Shown here piece after piece: positions 1-8,682 of a stretch of DNA of 64,000 nucleotides. Numbering within the stretch: the stretch's first letter is position 1; each line of letters starts with the position of its first letter. Source of the stretch: Treponema rectale (GTDB taxonomy: Bacteria > Spirochaetota > Spirochaetia > Treponematales > Treponemataceae); NCBI RefSeq assembly GCF_014202035.1, contig NZ_JACHFR010000001.1, positions 868,001 through 932,000 on the forward strand, in the 5' to 3' direction. Made by a program: the position numbers and the translations under genes. Below the pieces are notes generated by a model. The model was given only the letters and a program-made list of their open reading frames with translations, did not search any database and had not been told where the DNA came from.

Positions 1-625
1 CCCAGACAGCAACATCATATTTTTTCATAAGGCGGCTTGTTGCAACTGCAATATCCTTTCCTCCCGGAACCATCCATTCAACCACACCTACACCGGCAGG
101 AAAAACAACCGGACATTCAGTTGCACTTTCCCAAAGTTCACGGGTAAAAACTTCATCTTTAAGCGGGAGTACAAAAGTAAGCGCTATAAGATTTGTACAG
201 TGAGCATGATAAATTACCCTGTGTTTACCACCGCTGGCTATTTTCTTAACTTCATGATTCATAAGATGAGTCGGAAGTTCACTTGTAGGACGACCACCGT
301 TTACAAGGCCCCATACAATACGGAATTTTTCACCTTTATCATCAAGTTCAACAATGCAGATATTTGCCTCAGGATCAAGAGGAACATTACGCATGAATTT
401 TCCACTGCCTGTTACAAGAAAAAATTCTTTTGCCAGCTGAGGTACGGACGTTCCGATTTCCTGCCACGGGGCATCAAACTTAAGGTCTTTTTTTATGCTC
501 TGAATTTCTTCTTCCTTTATTCTATAAGAAAGATTGCCGCCGTTTCTCTCGTGCCAGCCCTGTTCCCATCCGTCAGAACACATTCTGACAAATCCTTTAA
601 CAAATTCAGCTTCAAGTGCTTTCAT
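1..625 (-). CDS. rhaD: L-rhamnulose-1-phosphate aldolase (3' end missing)
   Basis: Class II zinc aldolase that splits L-rhamnulose 1-phosphate into dihydroxyacetone phosphate and L-lactaldehyde in the cytoplasm. About 208 N-terminal residues of a roughly 270-residue family are present; the rest lies beyond the left edge. Visible family motifs are WHERNGGNLSYR near residue 27, FLVTGSGKFMRNVPLDP, TSELPTHLMNHE, the zinc-binding HAH in VIYHAHCTNLIALT, and LWESATECPVVFPAGVGVVEWMVPG, all collinear with E. coli RhaD. The start ATG at 625 has its Shine-Dalgarno (GGAGAA) inside the last codons of the upstream kinase gene, so translation is probably coupled to it. The identification is secure. Confidence 0.93.
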   Translation of the reverse strand, partial: MKALEAEFVKGFVRMCSDGWEQGWHERNGGNLSYRIKEEEIQSIKKDLKFDAPWQEIGTSVPQLAKEFFLVTGSGKFMRNVPLDPEANICIVELDDKGEKFRIVWGLVNGGRPTSELPTHLMNHEVKKIASGGKHRVIYHAHCTNLIALTFVLPLKDEVFTRELWESATECPVVFPAGVGVVEWMVPGGKDIAVATSRLMKKYDVAVW

Positions 626-626
626 A

Positions 627-2147
627 TTATTCTCCTTGTGCAGCCTTCAGCCACAGTTTTTTATATTCTTCATAATCAGAAAAATCTTCTTTTTCTATTT
701 TACTGTATTTTATATTTATTGCAGAAGAAAGATCCCTGCAATTTTTCCCCTCAATACTCATTATGGCCGTCATTGCACAGCCGAAAGATGTAGCTTCACT
801 TATATCTGTCGTAAAGCATGGATTATTCTTTAAAACAGATGAAAGCAGAAGATTATAAATCTTATTTTTTCGGAATCCGCCTTCCGTAAAAACTTTTGTA
901 TCATCAGTAATTCCAGCCCTTTCAAAAGCTGTCTGGCTTTGTATTACCAGAGAGATTATTACTGCAGCAATGAATAGTTTCTTTTCAAGAATAAGGTTTT
1001 TCAATTCTTCAGAATCTGGAATAGTTTCAAAACTTGTAAATCTGCCGTTAAAAACAATACCTGCTTTTGATTCCGGAAACTGTCCTGATCCGGGAACCAG
1101 CTCTGGCAGTACAAAAATATTTTTATCCTTTAAGATTTTTCTGACTGCAGCTGTATCTGTAACTGGAAAATCACAGTCTTTGGAAATTTTTTCATATAGT
1201 TTTACATATGAATCAAATTCCATGCCGCCTAAAAAAATTGAAGTTTTTATACCTTTATTAAACGCACTTCTGTTGAAAAAAACAACTTTTCCAATATCAT
1301 CTTCAGAAAAACTCATCGATGTTCCCGGATGCATGCTTACGCACCAGGTACCAGTTGAATTAAGAATAAAATCTTCCTCCTCTTTTGCAAGATAAGGAAG
1401 AAGAGAAGCATTTGAATCATGTATTCCCGCAGTAACTGATACTTCGCCATGCAGTCCAAGTGCATCCGAAAGTTCAGGTCTTACAGTTCCCTGAATGCTT
1501 ACAGTATCTACGATGCAGTCAGAAAGAAGAGGTTTAATGCCGAGCTTTTCCGTAACTGAGGAATATCTATCTTCATTCTGATTCCAGAGATAGGTGTGGC
1601 AGGCTAAAAAAGTACGTTCCGCACAGAATTTTCCTGTAAGGATATAAGTCCAGAACTGCGGATAATTTATAATCCTCTTTGTCTTTGAAAAATCCTCAGG
1701 AAAATATTTTTTTACAAAGTATATTCCTTTTGCCATGTTTATCATGGAAGAAAGAACAGGTGTCTGACACTCCAGCTGAAGCTTTTCTTTTGTACCACAG
1801 ATTTCATAAAACTCATTCTGAAAATCTTCACCAGGTTCTTCTGTATAAAAAACACAGGGAACTGTCTGATTAAACTTTTCATCAGTACATACAAAAGTTG
1901 CTCCATGAGTTGTTACAGAAATGAATTTTACAGGATATTTTTTTGCGTATTCTGATATGCAGGTAAAAAACCACTGCTTCATTCCTTCAATATCATGACA
2001 TAAAATCTCTTTTTTTTCCGGACCATAAACAGTCTTTAATCCCTGGAAATTCCTATAAGAAGTTTCTATAAGATTCAGACAATCATCATAAACAGATACT
2101 TTTTTATTAGTCATTCCGATATCTATAACACAGACAGCATACTTCAT
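627..2147 (-). CDS. rhaB: FGGY-family carbohydrate kinase, probable L-rhamnulokinase
   Basis: 506 residues, typical FGGY kinase length. The N-terminal phosphate-binding strand reads VIDIGMTNKKVSVYDD, a second signature STGTWCVS lies near residue 265, and a C-terminal EGGFRKNKIYN segment matches the adenosine-binding region. The predicted reaction is ATP-dependent phosphorylation of L-rhamnulose to the 1-phosphate. The sugar specificity is inferred mainly from rhaD starting one base after its stop codon. The protein is fairly divergent from enterobacterial RhaB, so another deoxy-ketose such as L-fuculose is possible. It is the promoter-proximal gene of a leftward rhaBD operon, facing an AraC-type regulator across a 73-base gap. 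Confidence 0.8.
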   Translation of the reverse strand: MKYAVCVIDIGMTNKKVSVYDDCLNLIETSYRNFQGLKTVYGPEKKEILCHDIEGMKQWFFTCISEYAKKYPVKFISVTTHGATFVCTDEKFNQTVPCVFYTEEPGEDFQNEFYEICGTKEKLQLECQTPVLSSMINMAKGIYFVKKYFPEDFSKTKRIINYPQFWTYILTGKFCAERTFLACHTYLWNQNEDRYSSVTEKLGIKPLLSDCIVDTVSIQGTVRPELSDALGLHGEVSVTAGIHDSNASLLPYLAKEEEDFILNSTGTWCVSMHPGTSMSFSEDDIGKVVFFNRSAFNKGIKTSIFLGGMEFDSYVKLYEKISKDCDFPVTDTAAVRKILKDKNIFVLPELVPGSGQFPESKAGIVFNGRFTSFETIPDSEELKNLILEKKLFIAAVIISLVIQSQTAFERAGITDDTKVFTEGGFRKNKIYNLLLSSVLKNNPCFTTDISEATSFGCAMTAIMSIEGKNCRDLSSAINIKYSKIEKEDFSDYEEYKKLWLKAAQGE

Positions 2148-2180
2148 GATTACAGTTTATAACCAGTAAAAAAAAAGACC

Positions 2181-2217
2181 TTGACGGTAATGGCTTTTAT
2201 TAGCATAATTCCGTCAA
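2181..2217 (+). promoter_or_regulatory. Promoter of the araC-type gene within an inverted repeat
   Basis: TTGACG at 2181-2186 and CATAAT at 2204-2209, spaced by 17 bases, form a good sigma70-type promoter. Predicted start of transcription is near 2216, only about five bases before the ATG at 2221. The same stretch is bounded by TTGACGG (2181-2187) and its inverted copy CCGTCAA (2211-2217), a symmetric arrangement suited to an operator shared by the divergent rhaBD and regulator genes. Confidence 0.6.
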
Positions 2218-2220
2218 ATA

Positions 2221-3096
2221 ATGAAAGAACTTTTATCCAGGCAGTTCTGGACTGCTCCTGCAAGCTGCCATCTTGAATACAGAAAAGCACAGCCTCCTTT
2301 TCCAATGCACAGCCATGATTTTTTTGAAATAGTGGTAGTTTTTAGCGGAAAAGGAATTCATTCTGACCAGAAAGATGAAAGCCTGATAAAGGCAGGAGAT
2401 CTCTTATGCGTACATCCGGGGCAGTTTCACTCATTTCTAAAAACAGAGGCTCTTGAACTCATGAACATAATGATAAAGCCGGATTTTTTTTATGAACTCA
2501 ATGATGAAATAACAAACTGCCAGGCTTTTACAGAATTCTTTTCCCTTTCTTCAAGAAATAAAAGCACTTCAGTAAGAAAACTTCACCTGAATAAAATGCA
2601 GCTGATTGCTATAAAAGATATTATAAATTCCCTGCAGAATGAATTTGCGCAGGATCTTCCGATGGTACAGGTACAGATAAACTGTCTTCTGCTGCAGCTT
2701 ATAATTTATATCCTTCGGGTAAAAGATAATCCGGATTTTCCGTCTGTACATAAAAAAAGCAGTGCAAATCTCCTCATTCAATATATGGATAAAAATTTCA
2801 TGAGGAATATATCCATGCAGGATCTTATGGAAATCGGCGCAATGTCAGAAAGTTCAGTTCTCAGGGCATTCAAACATCTGACAGGTTACGCACCTTTCGT
2901 ATATCAGAACCGTCTCCGCATGCTCTATGCAACCACAGCCCTGTCTTCTTCAGAAACAGACATAACTACAATTGCATATCAATGCGGATTTAATGATTCC
3001 AATTATTTTTCCCGGAGTTTCAAGAAATTCGTAGGAATGACTCCTTCAGAATACAGGCTCCGCTTTGCAAAAAAAATCAGTACTGAGCATACATAA
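2221..3096 (+). CDS. AraC-family transcriptional regulator, likely of rhamnose genes
   Basis: 291 residues. The N-terminal half is a cupin-type sensor (PPFPMHSHDFFEIVVVFSGKG, then DLLCVHPGQFHSF). Residues about 185-285 carry the double helix-turn-helix DNA-binding domain with the hallmark ending ITTIAYQCGFNDSNYFSRSFKKFVGMTPSEYR. By position it probably senses L-rhamnose or a metabolite and controls rhaBD, as RhaS/RhaR do in enterobacteria. That role is inferred from the divergent layout. There is no Shine-Dalgarno and the predicted mRNA start is about five bases upstream of the ATG, so the transcript may be effectively leaderless. The 3' end overlaps the convergent MBOAT gene by 20 bases. Confidence 0.88.
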   Translation: MKELLSRQFWTAPASCHLEYRKAQPPFPMHSHDFFEIVVVFSGKGIHSDQKDESLIKAGDLLCVHPGQFHSFLKTEALELMNIMIKPDFFYELNDEITNCQAFTEFFSLSSRNKSTSVRKLHLNKMQLIAIKDIINSLQNEFAQDLPMVQVQINCLLLQLIIYILRVKDNPDFPSVHKKSSANLLIQYMDKNFMRNISMQDLMEIGAMSESSVLRAFKHLTGYAPFVYQNRLRMLYATTALSSSETDITTIAYQCGFNDSNYFSRSFKKFVGMTPSEYRLRFAKKISTEHT

Positions 3097-4630
3097 ATTC
3101 TGAGTCAGCTTCAGAAAATGTAAAGGAAATCATAACCAGAATAATCGGTACATAATAAAACAGCCATCTGAAGACTATGTTCTTTGACTGAATTTTTTCA
3201 TATACATCAATTTTATTCTCTTTAAGAATGCTTATTACAAAAACAGTTATGCATCCAATTAAGACAAGCATGAGCTGAGAATTTATCGTAGCAACCTGAC
3301 CGAACATTTGTGAAAGACTGCTTACAGAAAACAATTCCCTAAGGTTTCCAAAATTAGCAACAGAGTTCTTCATATACCTCATGCACTTTGAAACATCAGT
3401 TATTCTGTCAAAATATCCGCCTATCGTTACAAGAATAAATGTCCTTACAATGCGGAATACGTGGAATGCCCTTCCCTTTACGTTAATGTGAAGGAAAGCA
3501 TTTACTTTCTCAAAGAAAGGCTTCATAAAATCGCTTACTGCAATTATTAATCCATTATAAAGACCCCAGAGAAGGAAATGCAGTTCCGGACCATGCCATA
3601 CACCTACAAGACAGAAAACAATAATATTTGAAATTCCAGCCGGAACAGAACGGGCAAGATGTTTGTGACCCGAACCATTTAAGGCCTTCGTAATCTTCTG
3701 CATGAATTTTGTAAATGCAAGAGGATAAAAAATATAATCCTTCATCCACAGACCGAGACTTATATGCCAGCGGCGCCAGAAATCAGCTATACTTGTAGAA
3801 AAATAAGGCTGACGGAAATTCGGCTGCATGTTAAGTCCAAACAGTTTTGCAATTCCCAGAACCATGTTTATTCCGCCGGAAAAATCCATGTACTGATAAA
3901 CGGCATACATAAATACACCGAGAACGATATAAGCTCCAGGCATATTTACATAGGCAGGATCAAAAATATCACTGATTCTTACCACAAGCATATCTGCAAC
4001 AATATACTTTTTCATTGCTCCATAAAGAATAGTCGTAACTCCGCGCTTAAAATTGTCAAATTCAAGAGGATGTTCCTTTGACATTTCAATTCCAAGTTTA
4101 TCATAGCGGTTTATCGGTCCCATCAAAAGCTGAGGGAAAAAAGAAACGAACGTATAGTACCTGAAAAAATTATGCTCCCTTTCATACTTGCCGTTGTAAA
4201 CATCCATAAAGTAAGCAATAGTCTGAAGCGTGTAGTACGAAATTCCCAAAGGAAGTATAAGAGACTTTGAACTGAAAATCACAAGATAATACTTTAAGAG
4301 AATGAGCATTCCTACATTAAGCAGAAGCATTCCGGAAAGGACTGCCCGTTTTTTATGAAGCACGGAAGTTTTTAAAATCTTAAAGTCTTCTTTTGAAACA
4401 AGAGCTTTCTTTTCTTTTAGCCCTTTATTTAACGATTCAACAAGAGCAGCTCCATAAAAAGTAACCAGAGAACTGAATACGATAAAAACAAGATTCTTAT
4501 AATTCCAGAGGCAGTAATAAACTGTATTTGCGGTACAAAGAACTGCAACCTGAAATTTTTTAGGTACAATGTAGTAAAGAATAAGTGAAGCTGCTAAAAA
4601 AAATACAAAAGTGAAAGATATAAAACTCAT
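3077..4630 (-). CDS. MBOAT family membrane O-acyltransferase (AlgI/PatA-like)
   Basis: 517 residues with about ten hydrophobic segments. Family hallmarks are visible: the RYYTFVSFFPQLLMGPINRY segment, the FWRRWHISLGLWMKDYIFYPL segment and the invariant histidine in CLVGVWHGPELHFLLWGLYNG near residue 345. Such inner-membrane proteins pass acyl (usually acetyl) groups across the membrane for O-acylation of exported glycans, normally with an SGNH/AlgJ-type partner. That partner is encoded nine bases upstream at 4640-5965. It is the last gene of the rfbACB-SGNH-MBOAT operon, which ties it to surface polysaccharide decoration. The acyl donor and target sugar are unknown. Confidence 0.9.
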   Translation of the reverse strand: MSFISFTFVFFLAASLILYYIVPKKFQVAVLCTANTVYYCLWNYKNLVFIVFSSLVTFYGAALVESLNKGLKEKKALVSKEDFKILKTSVLHKKRAVLSGMLLLNVGMLILLKYYLVIFSSKSLILPLGISYYTLQTIAYFMDVYNGKYEREHNFFRYYTFVSFFPQLLMGPINRYDKLGIEMSKEHPLEFDNFKRGVTTILYGAMKKYIVADMLVVRISDIFDPAYVNMPGAYIVLGVFMYAVYQYMDFSGGINMVLGIAKLFGLNMQPNFRQPYFSTSIADFWRRWHISLGLWMKDYIFYPLAFTKFMQKITKALNGSGHKHLARSVPAGISNIIVFCLVGVWHGPELHFLLWGLYNGLIIAVSDFMKPFFEKVNAFLHINVKGRAFHVFRIVRTFILVTIGGYFDRITDVSKCMRYMKNSVANFGNLRELFSVSSLSQMFGQVATINSQLMLVLIGCITVFVISILKENKIDVYEKIQSKNIVFRWLFYYVPIILVMISFTFSEADSEFMYAQY

Positions 4631-4639
4631 TTTACAATC

Positions 4640-5965
4640 CTAGAATGAAAGATATTTTAAACTGAAGCTGTTTGAAGGGCTGCCGTCAAGATATGCCTGA
4701 ACTTTAACAACACCGGAAGATGCAGGAGGCAGCGGTATTTTTGTACGGGAAGTTTTTTCTGCAAGTTGAACGGTCTTTCCTCCTGTAACGGCAGAAACAT
4801 CAAAAGTTATTCTTTCTGAAGGAATATTATTTGTAACAGGATAAAGGATAAGATTCTGCTTAAGATTATCAATGGAAGCATCTACTCCGAAAATTCTTGG
4901 TTCCATAGAATTTATTTTTTCTTCATGGGAATTATAGAAAACTTCCATTCCATCATATTTACCGTCAAAAAAATCACAGAAAACCTTCGTAAACTTTTTA
5001 ATTCCAGTGTGGTTAAGATGATTGGAATCCCTGAATTCAATATCAGCAAAAGAAAGAATATTTTCTCTTATAAGATTGAAATCGTAATAATCATATCCCC
5101 TTTCTTTTAAGAAAGAGCTGGCGTATTCATAATATTCATCATAGTTGCCCTTGCCTTTCAGATAAAAATCTGAACATGGGGCAGAAAAGAAAATAAGCTC
5201 AACATTCTTTTCTTTACAGAGAGCAATTATTTTATCAATTGTAGCAGCCCAGTCTCCGGTCCTTACATTTTCCATTACAATAGGTACATTAGCCGTTTCA
5301 TGAAAAGAACCCTCTTCTATAAAGGTATCTTCATAAACACAGCCTTTATAAATGGAATCGTCATTTATCTTATACATATTCCATCCGCTATATTCATAAT
5401 TAAAATACTTTCCGTTAAGAATCTGTTTTGCTTTATCAAAAAGAATGACAGGATCAAGAGTAATAAGTTTGTCTTTTCCCAGGGGAAGAATTGAATTAAG
5501 ATAATACTCCGGAGAAGACATATTTTTATAGAAATCCAGTTTTATTTTTGGATCTCTCAGGTATGTAGAAACAATGTATTCGGACTTAAAACCTTTTCTC
5601 TGAAGAAATGGCGTTGAGGCTGCAATTCCGTTATCAATATCAAGAAAAACTTTTTCAACTTTATATAAATCAAGTACCTGCCTCAGCATGGCATAACTGC
5701 CGTCAATATGCTGTGACGGAGTACCGGTATTATAAAGGGACTTACCCCAGAACTGTTCTACAAGCTTAGGATCAAGGCCATGGGAAACGTGACTTGCACC
5801 GCAGACTACATAATCAATGTGGTCCTGATTGTAAAGCTCATGCATCATAACCCTTGAATATGAATGGGCATCATCACGTAAAATAAGAGCCGTACAATAA
5901 ACAAGGACAGCAAGTATTAAAATAAAAACAGTAAATTTAACGCTGCGTTTTATAATCTTATTCAT
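4640..5965 (-). CDS. SGNH/AlgJ-like periplasmic partner of the MBOAT acyltransferase
   Basis: 441 residues with an N-terminal membrane anchor (residues about 11-29) and the rest facing the periplasm. A block-I-like nucleophile motif VVCGASHVSHG places Ser58, and a C-terminal DSNHLNHTG near residue 315 gives the Asp-His of an SGNH catalytic triad. A beta-rich tail of about 80 residues follows. Proteins of this kind (AlgJ, AlgX, PatB, DltD) take the acyl group delivered by an MBOAT and place it on the glycan. The tight linkage upstream (3 bases from rfbB) and downstream (MBOAT) supports that role. Deacylase or esterase activity cannot be excluded from sequence alone. Confidence 0.75.
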   Translation of the reverse strand: MNKIIKRSVKFTVFILILAVLVYCTALILRDDAHSYSRVMMHELYNQDHIDYVVCGASHVSHGLDPKLVEQFWGKSLYNTGTPSQHIDGSYAMLRQVLDLYKVEKVFLDIDNGIAASTPFLQRKGFKSEYIVSTYLRDPKIKLDFYKNMSSPEYYLNSILPLGKDKLITLDPVILFDKAKQILNGKYFNYEYSGWNMYKINDDSIYKGCVYEDTFIEEGSFHETANVPIVMENVRTGDWAATIDKIIALCKEKNVELIFFSAPCSDFYLKGKGNYDEYYEYASSFLKERGYDYYDFNLIRENILSFADIEFRDSNHLNHTGIKKFTKVFCDFFDGKYDGMEVFYNSHEEKINSMEPRIFGVDASIDNLKQNLILYPVTNNIPSERITFDVSAVTGGKTVQLAEKTSRTKIPLPPASSGVVKVQAYLDGSPSNSFSLKYLSF

Positions 5966-5967
5966 TT

Positions 5968-7080
5968 TTATCTTCCACTATAATTTTCTGAAATCCAGTT
6001 TTTATATTCACCGCTTAAAATCCGGTCCATCCATTCACGATGTTCAAGATACCATTTTACAGTCAGTTCAAGTCCCTGTTCAAAAGTCATCTTCCGCTGC
6101 CACCCCAGTTCCTTTTTTATCTTAGAACAGTCAATGGCATAACGGGCATCATGTCCGGGCCTGTCCTTTACATACACAATGGATTTTCTTACCTCTTCAG
6201 CATTCTTTCCGGTAAGGGGGGCCGTTAAATCGATAAGTTTATTCAGCAGCTTAATGTTCTGCCATTCATTTTCTCCACCGATATTATATTTTTCTCCGTA
6301 CCTTCCGTTATTAAGAATCTGCCATACAGCACGATTGTGATCTTCTACGTAAATCCAGTCCCTTATGTTTTTACCCTCGCCATAAACAGGAAGATTTTTT
6401 CCGTCGCGAATATTTGAAATCATCAGGGGAAGAAGCTTTTCCGGAAACTGATACGGTCCGTAATTATTTGTACAGTTTGAAAGTGTCAGAGGCATTCCAT
6501 AAGTATGATAATAAGCCATTGCTATATGGTCAGAAGAAGCTTTTGAACTGGAATATGGAGAACGGGGATCATAAGGAGTTGTCTCTGTAAAATATCCGTC
6601 AGGACCAAGGGAACCATAAACTTCATCTGTAGAAATATGATGAAAAATAACATCATCCCGTTTATTATCAAGAGAAACATTCCAGTATTTTCTGGCAACA
6701 TCAAGGAGTGTAAAAGTTCCGGTTACATTAGTTCTGATAAAAGCTTCCGGTCCGAGAATTGAACGGTCAACATGGCTTTCTGCGGCAAAGTGAACAACAG
6801 TATCTATATCATACTGTTTGAAAATACGTTCCATTTCCTTTCTGTCACAGATATCTGCCTTTTCAAAAATATAGCGGTCCTTCTGCTTTACAGCCATTGA
6901 AAGATTATCAGGGTTTCCGGCATAAGTCAGACAGTCAACATTAATGATTCGTCCTGTAAAACCTGAATCCATAAATTCTTTTGAACCGGTTGCACTTAAA
7001 CCAAGAAGATAGTTTATAAAATTAGATCCAATAAATCCTGCTCCGCCTGTAACAAGTACGTTTTTTAATTTCCTACTCAT
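5968..7080 (-). CDS. rfbB: dTDP-glucose 4,6-dehydratase
   Basis: Extended short-chain dehydrogenase, 370 residues. It has the Rossmann motif VTGGAGFIGSNFINYLL at the N terminus, DTVVHFAAESHVDRSI, the catalytic region HHISTDEVYGSL and the YxxxK motif YSSSKASSDH near residue 178, then NNYGPYQFPEKLLPL. It converts dTDP-glucose to dTDP-4-keto-6-deoxyglucose, which feeds both the RfbC branch (rhamnose) and the WecE-like aminotransferase encoded at 35473. It lies two bases after rfbC and three bases before the SGNH gene. The assignment is secure. Confidence 0.96.
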   Translation of the reverse strand: MSRKLKNVLVTGGAGFIGSNFINYLLGLSATGSKEFMDSGFTGRIINVDCLTYAGNPDNLSMAVKQKDRYIFEKADICDRKEMERIFKQYDIDTVVHFAAESHVDRSILGPEAFIRTNVTGTFTLLDVARKYWNVSLDNKRDDVIFHHISTDEVYGSLGPDGYFTETTPYDPRSPYSSSKASSDHIAMAYYHTYGMPLTLSNCTNNYGPYQFPEKLLPLMISNIRDGKNLPVYGEGKNIRDWIYVEDHNRAVWQILNNGRYGEKYNIGGENEWQNIKLLNKLIDLTAPLTGKNAEEVRKSIVYVKDRPGHDARYAIDCSKIKKELGWQRKMTFEQGLELTVKWYLEHREWMDRILSGEYKNWISENYSGR

Positions 7081-7082
7081 AT

Positions 7083-7673
7083 TTATTCTCCAATCCAGTT
7101 TCCGTTAATATCAAAATAAAGCTGTTCCGGATTAAATGCCGGATGCATGCAGTCCTTTCTGCTCAGCACGGGAGATTCATTTTCAGAAAAAACTGTTTCA
7201 AGAGGCCAGTCTATCGAAAGCAGGACATCATTCCAGATGACTCCCCCTTCAGACTGACTGCAGTAAAAATCACTGCATTTATAAGAAAGGATGGAATTAT
7301 CTTCCATCGCAAGAGAACCGTGGGCAAATCCCTTAGGAATATAAAGCATGTTCTGTTTACGGCTGTCCAGAATCACCGAAAAATATTTTCCAAATGTGGG
7401 GCTGGAACATCTCAGATCAACTGCAACGTCAAAAATTTTACCTGTAACAGCCCTTACAAGTTTTGCCTGACTGTGCTTTTTCTGAAAATGAAGTCCCCGT
7501 ATTACCCCTTTTTGGGAAAGAGAATGATTATCCTGAACAAAAACATCTTTTATTCCTGCCTTTTCAAAATCATTCATGTTATAACTTTCTAAAAGCAGGC
7601 CCCTTTCGTCATTAAAAATCTGGGGCTGAAGTTCGAGTAATCCTGAAATGAGATGTGTTTTTACATTAAGCAT
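7083..7673 (-). CDS. rfbC: dTDP-4-dehydrorhamnose 3,5-epimerase
   Basis: Cupin-fold epimerase of about 196 residues, the usual length. Motifs include LLESYNMNDFEKAGI, FVQDNHSLSQKGVIRGLHFQ, KLVRAVTGKIFDVAVDLR with the catalytic histidine region, and YIPKGFAHGSLAMEDNS. It epimerises C3 and C5 of dTDP-4-keto-6-deoxyglucose on the way to dTDP-L-rhamnose. I chose the ATG whose A overlaps the rfbA stop (TGATG junction at 7673-7675). An in-frame TTG one codon earlier (7676) is possible but less likely. No rfbD (the final reductase) follows; it is either elsewhere in the genome or missing. Confidence 0.94.
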   Translation of the reverse strand: MLNVKTHLISGLLELQPQIFNDERGLLLESYNMNDFEKAGIKDVFVQDNHSLSQKGVIRGLHFQKKHSQAKLVRAVTGKIFDVAVDLRCSSPTFGKYFSVILDSRKQNMLYIPKGFAHGSLAMEDNSILSYKCSDFYCSQSEGGVIWNDVLLSIDWPLETVFSENESPVLSRKDCMHPAFNPEQLYFDINGNWIGE

Positions 7674-8548
7674 CAAAAGTTCTCTGCAATAAATTTTAAA
7701 TATTCACCGTAATCAGTTTTATATGATTCAGAAAGATTTATAAGATTATCTCTGGTTATCCAGCCGTTGCGATATGCAATTTCTTCAATGCAGGCAACAT
7801 ACATTCCCTGACGCTTCTGAATGGTTGCAACAAAATTTCCTGCTTCCTGAAGACCGTCATAAGTTCCGGTATCAAGCCAGGCAAGACCGCGTCCAAGAAT
7901 TTCTACAGAAAGCTGACCTCTCTTTAAATATTCATTATTAACGGATGTTATTTCGATTTCTCCACGTAAAGAAGGTTTAACATTCTCTGCAATCTGTATT
8001 ACATTATTATCATAAAAATAAAGTCCCGGTACTGCATAATTTGATTTTGGAACCTCAGGCTTTTCCTCAATTCCAAGAACTTTTCCGTCTGAATCAAATT
8101 CTACAACACCGTAAGCTCTTGGATTTTTTACATAGTAGCCGAAAATAGTTGATCCCATACCGTTCTTAAGTCTTTCAACTGCATTGCTGAGGCTGGAAGT
8201 AAAACCCTGACCGTAAAAAATATTATCCCCTAATACCAGGGCAACATCATCGTTTCCGATAAATTTTTTTCCGACAATAAAAGCATCAGCCAGACCGCGG
8301 GGAGTTTCCTGCACTGCATACTGAAAAGACATACCGATTCTGGAGCCGTCTCCAAAAAGTTCCCTGAACAAATTTGTATCTCTTGGAGTCGAAATAATCA
8401 GTATTTCCCTGATACCTGAAAGCATCAATACACTGAGGGGATAATAAATCATAGGCTTATCATAAACCGGCAGTAGCTGTTTTGAGACAGCTCTTGTTAT
8501 CGGATAAAGTCTTGTTCCTGAACCTCCGGCTAGAATTATACCCTTCAT
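7673..8548 (-). CDS. rfbA: Glucose-1-phosphate thymidylyltransferase
   Basis: 291 residues, family length. The N-terminal nucleotidyltransferase signature [20 protein letters not shown] and [18 protein letters not shown] are intact, as are [20 protein letters not shown] and [19 protein letters not shown]. It activates glucose 1-phosphate with dTTP to make dTDP-glucose, the first step of the dTDP-rhamnose/dTDP-aminosugar pathway. It is the first gene of the leftward rfbACB operon, has a GGAG Shine-Dalgarno and a good promoter 38 bases upstream. Confidence 0.97.
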   Translation of the reverse strand: MKGIILAGGSGTRLYPITRAVSKQLLPVYDKPMIYYPLSVLMLSGIREILIISTPRDTNLFRELFGDGSRIGMSFQYAVQETPRGLADAFIVGKKFIGNDDVALVLGDNIFYGQGFTSSLSNAVERLKNGMGSTIFGYYVKNPRAYGVVEFDSDGKVLGIEEKPEVPKSNYAVPGLYFYDNNVIQIAENVKPSLRGEIEITSVNNEYLKRGQLSVEILGRGLAWLDTGTYDGLQEAGNFVATIQKRQGMYVACIEEIAYRNGWITRDNLINLSESYKTDYGEYLKFIAENF

Positions 8549-8585
8549 AAATACTCCAAAAATAAAATAAACTGTTATTTTTATG

Positions 8586-8614
8586 ATTATAATTTAAAAA
8601 CGTATGTGCTTCAA
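8586..8614 (-). promoter_or_regulatory. Promoter of the rfbACB-SGNH-MBOAT operon
   Basis: On the minus strand TTGAAG (8614-8609) and TATAAT (8591-8586) are separated by 17 bases. Transcription would begin near 8579, leaving a leader of about 30 bases with GGAG ahead of the rfbA ATG at 8548. Confidence 0.6.
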
Positions 8615-8682
8615 TAAGAAGTTATTGACATAAAAAAATTCTGCTGATTGTATTTTTACAGCTTTAAGAGTAACATAAGGTC

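Noticed and set aside
200-793. Open frame on the plus strand opposite rhaD/rhaB
   Set aside because: It is antisense to two well-supported rhamnose genes and has no recognisable features or Shine-Dalgarno.
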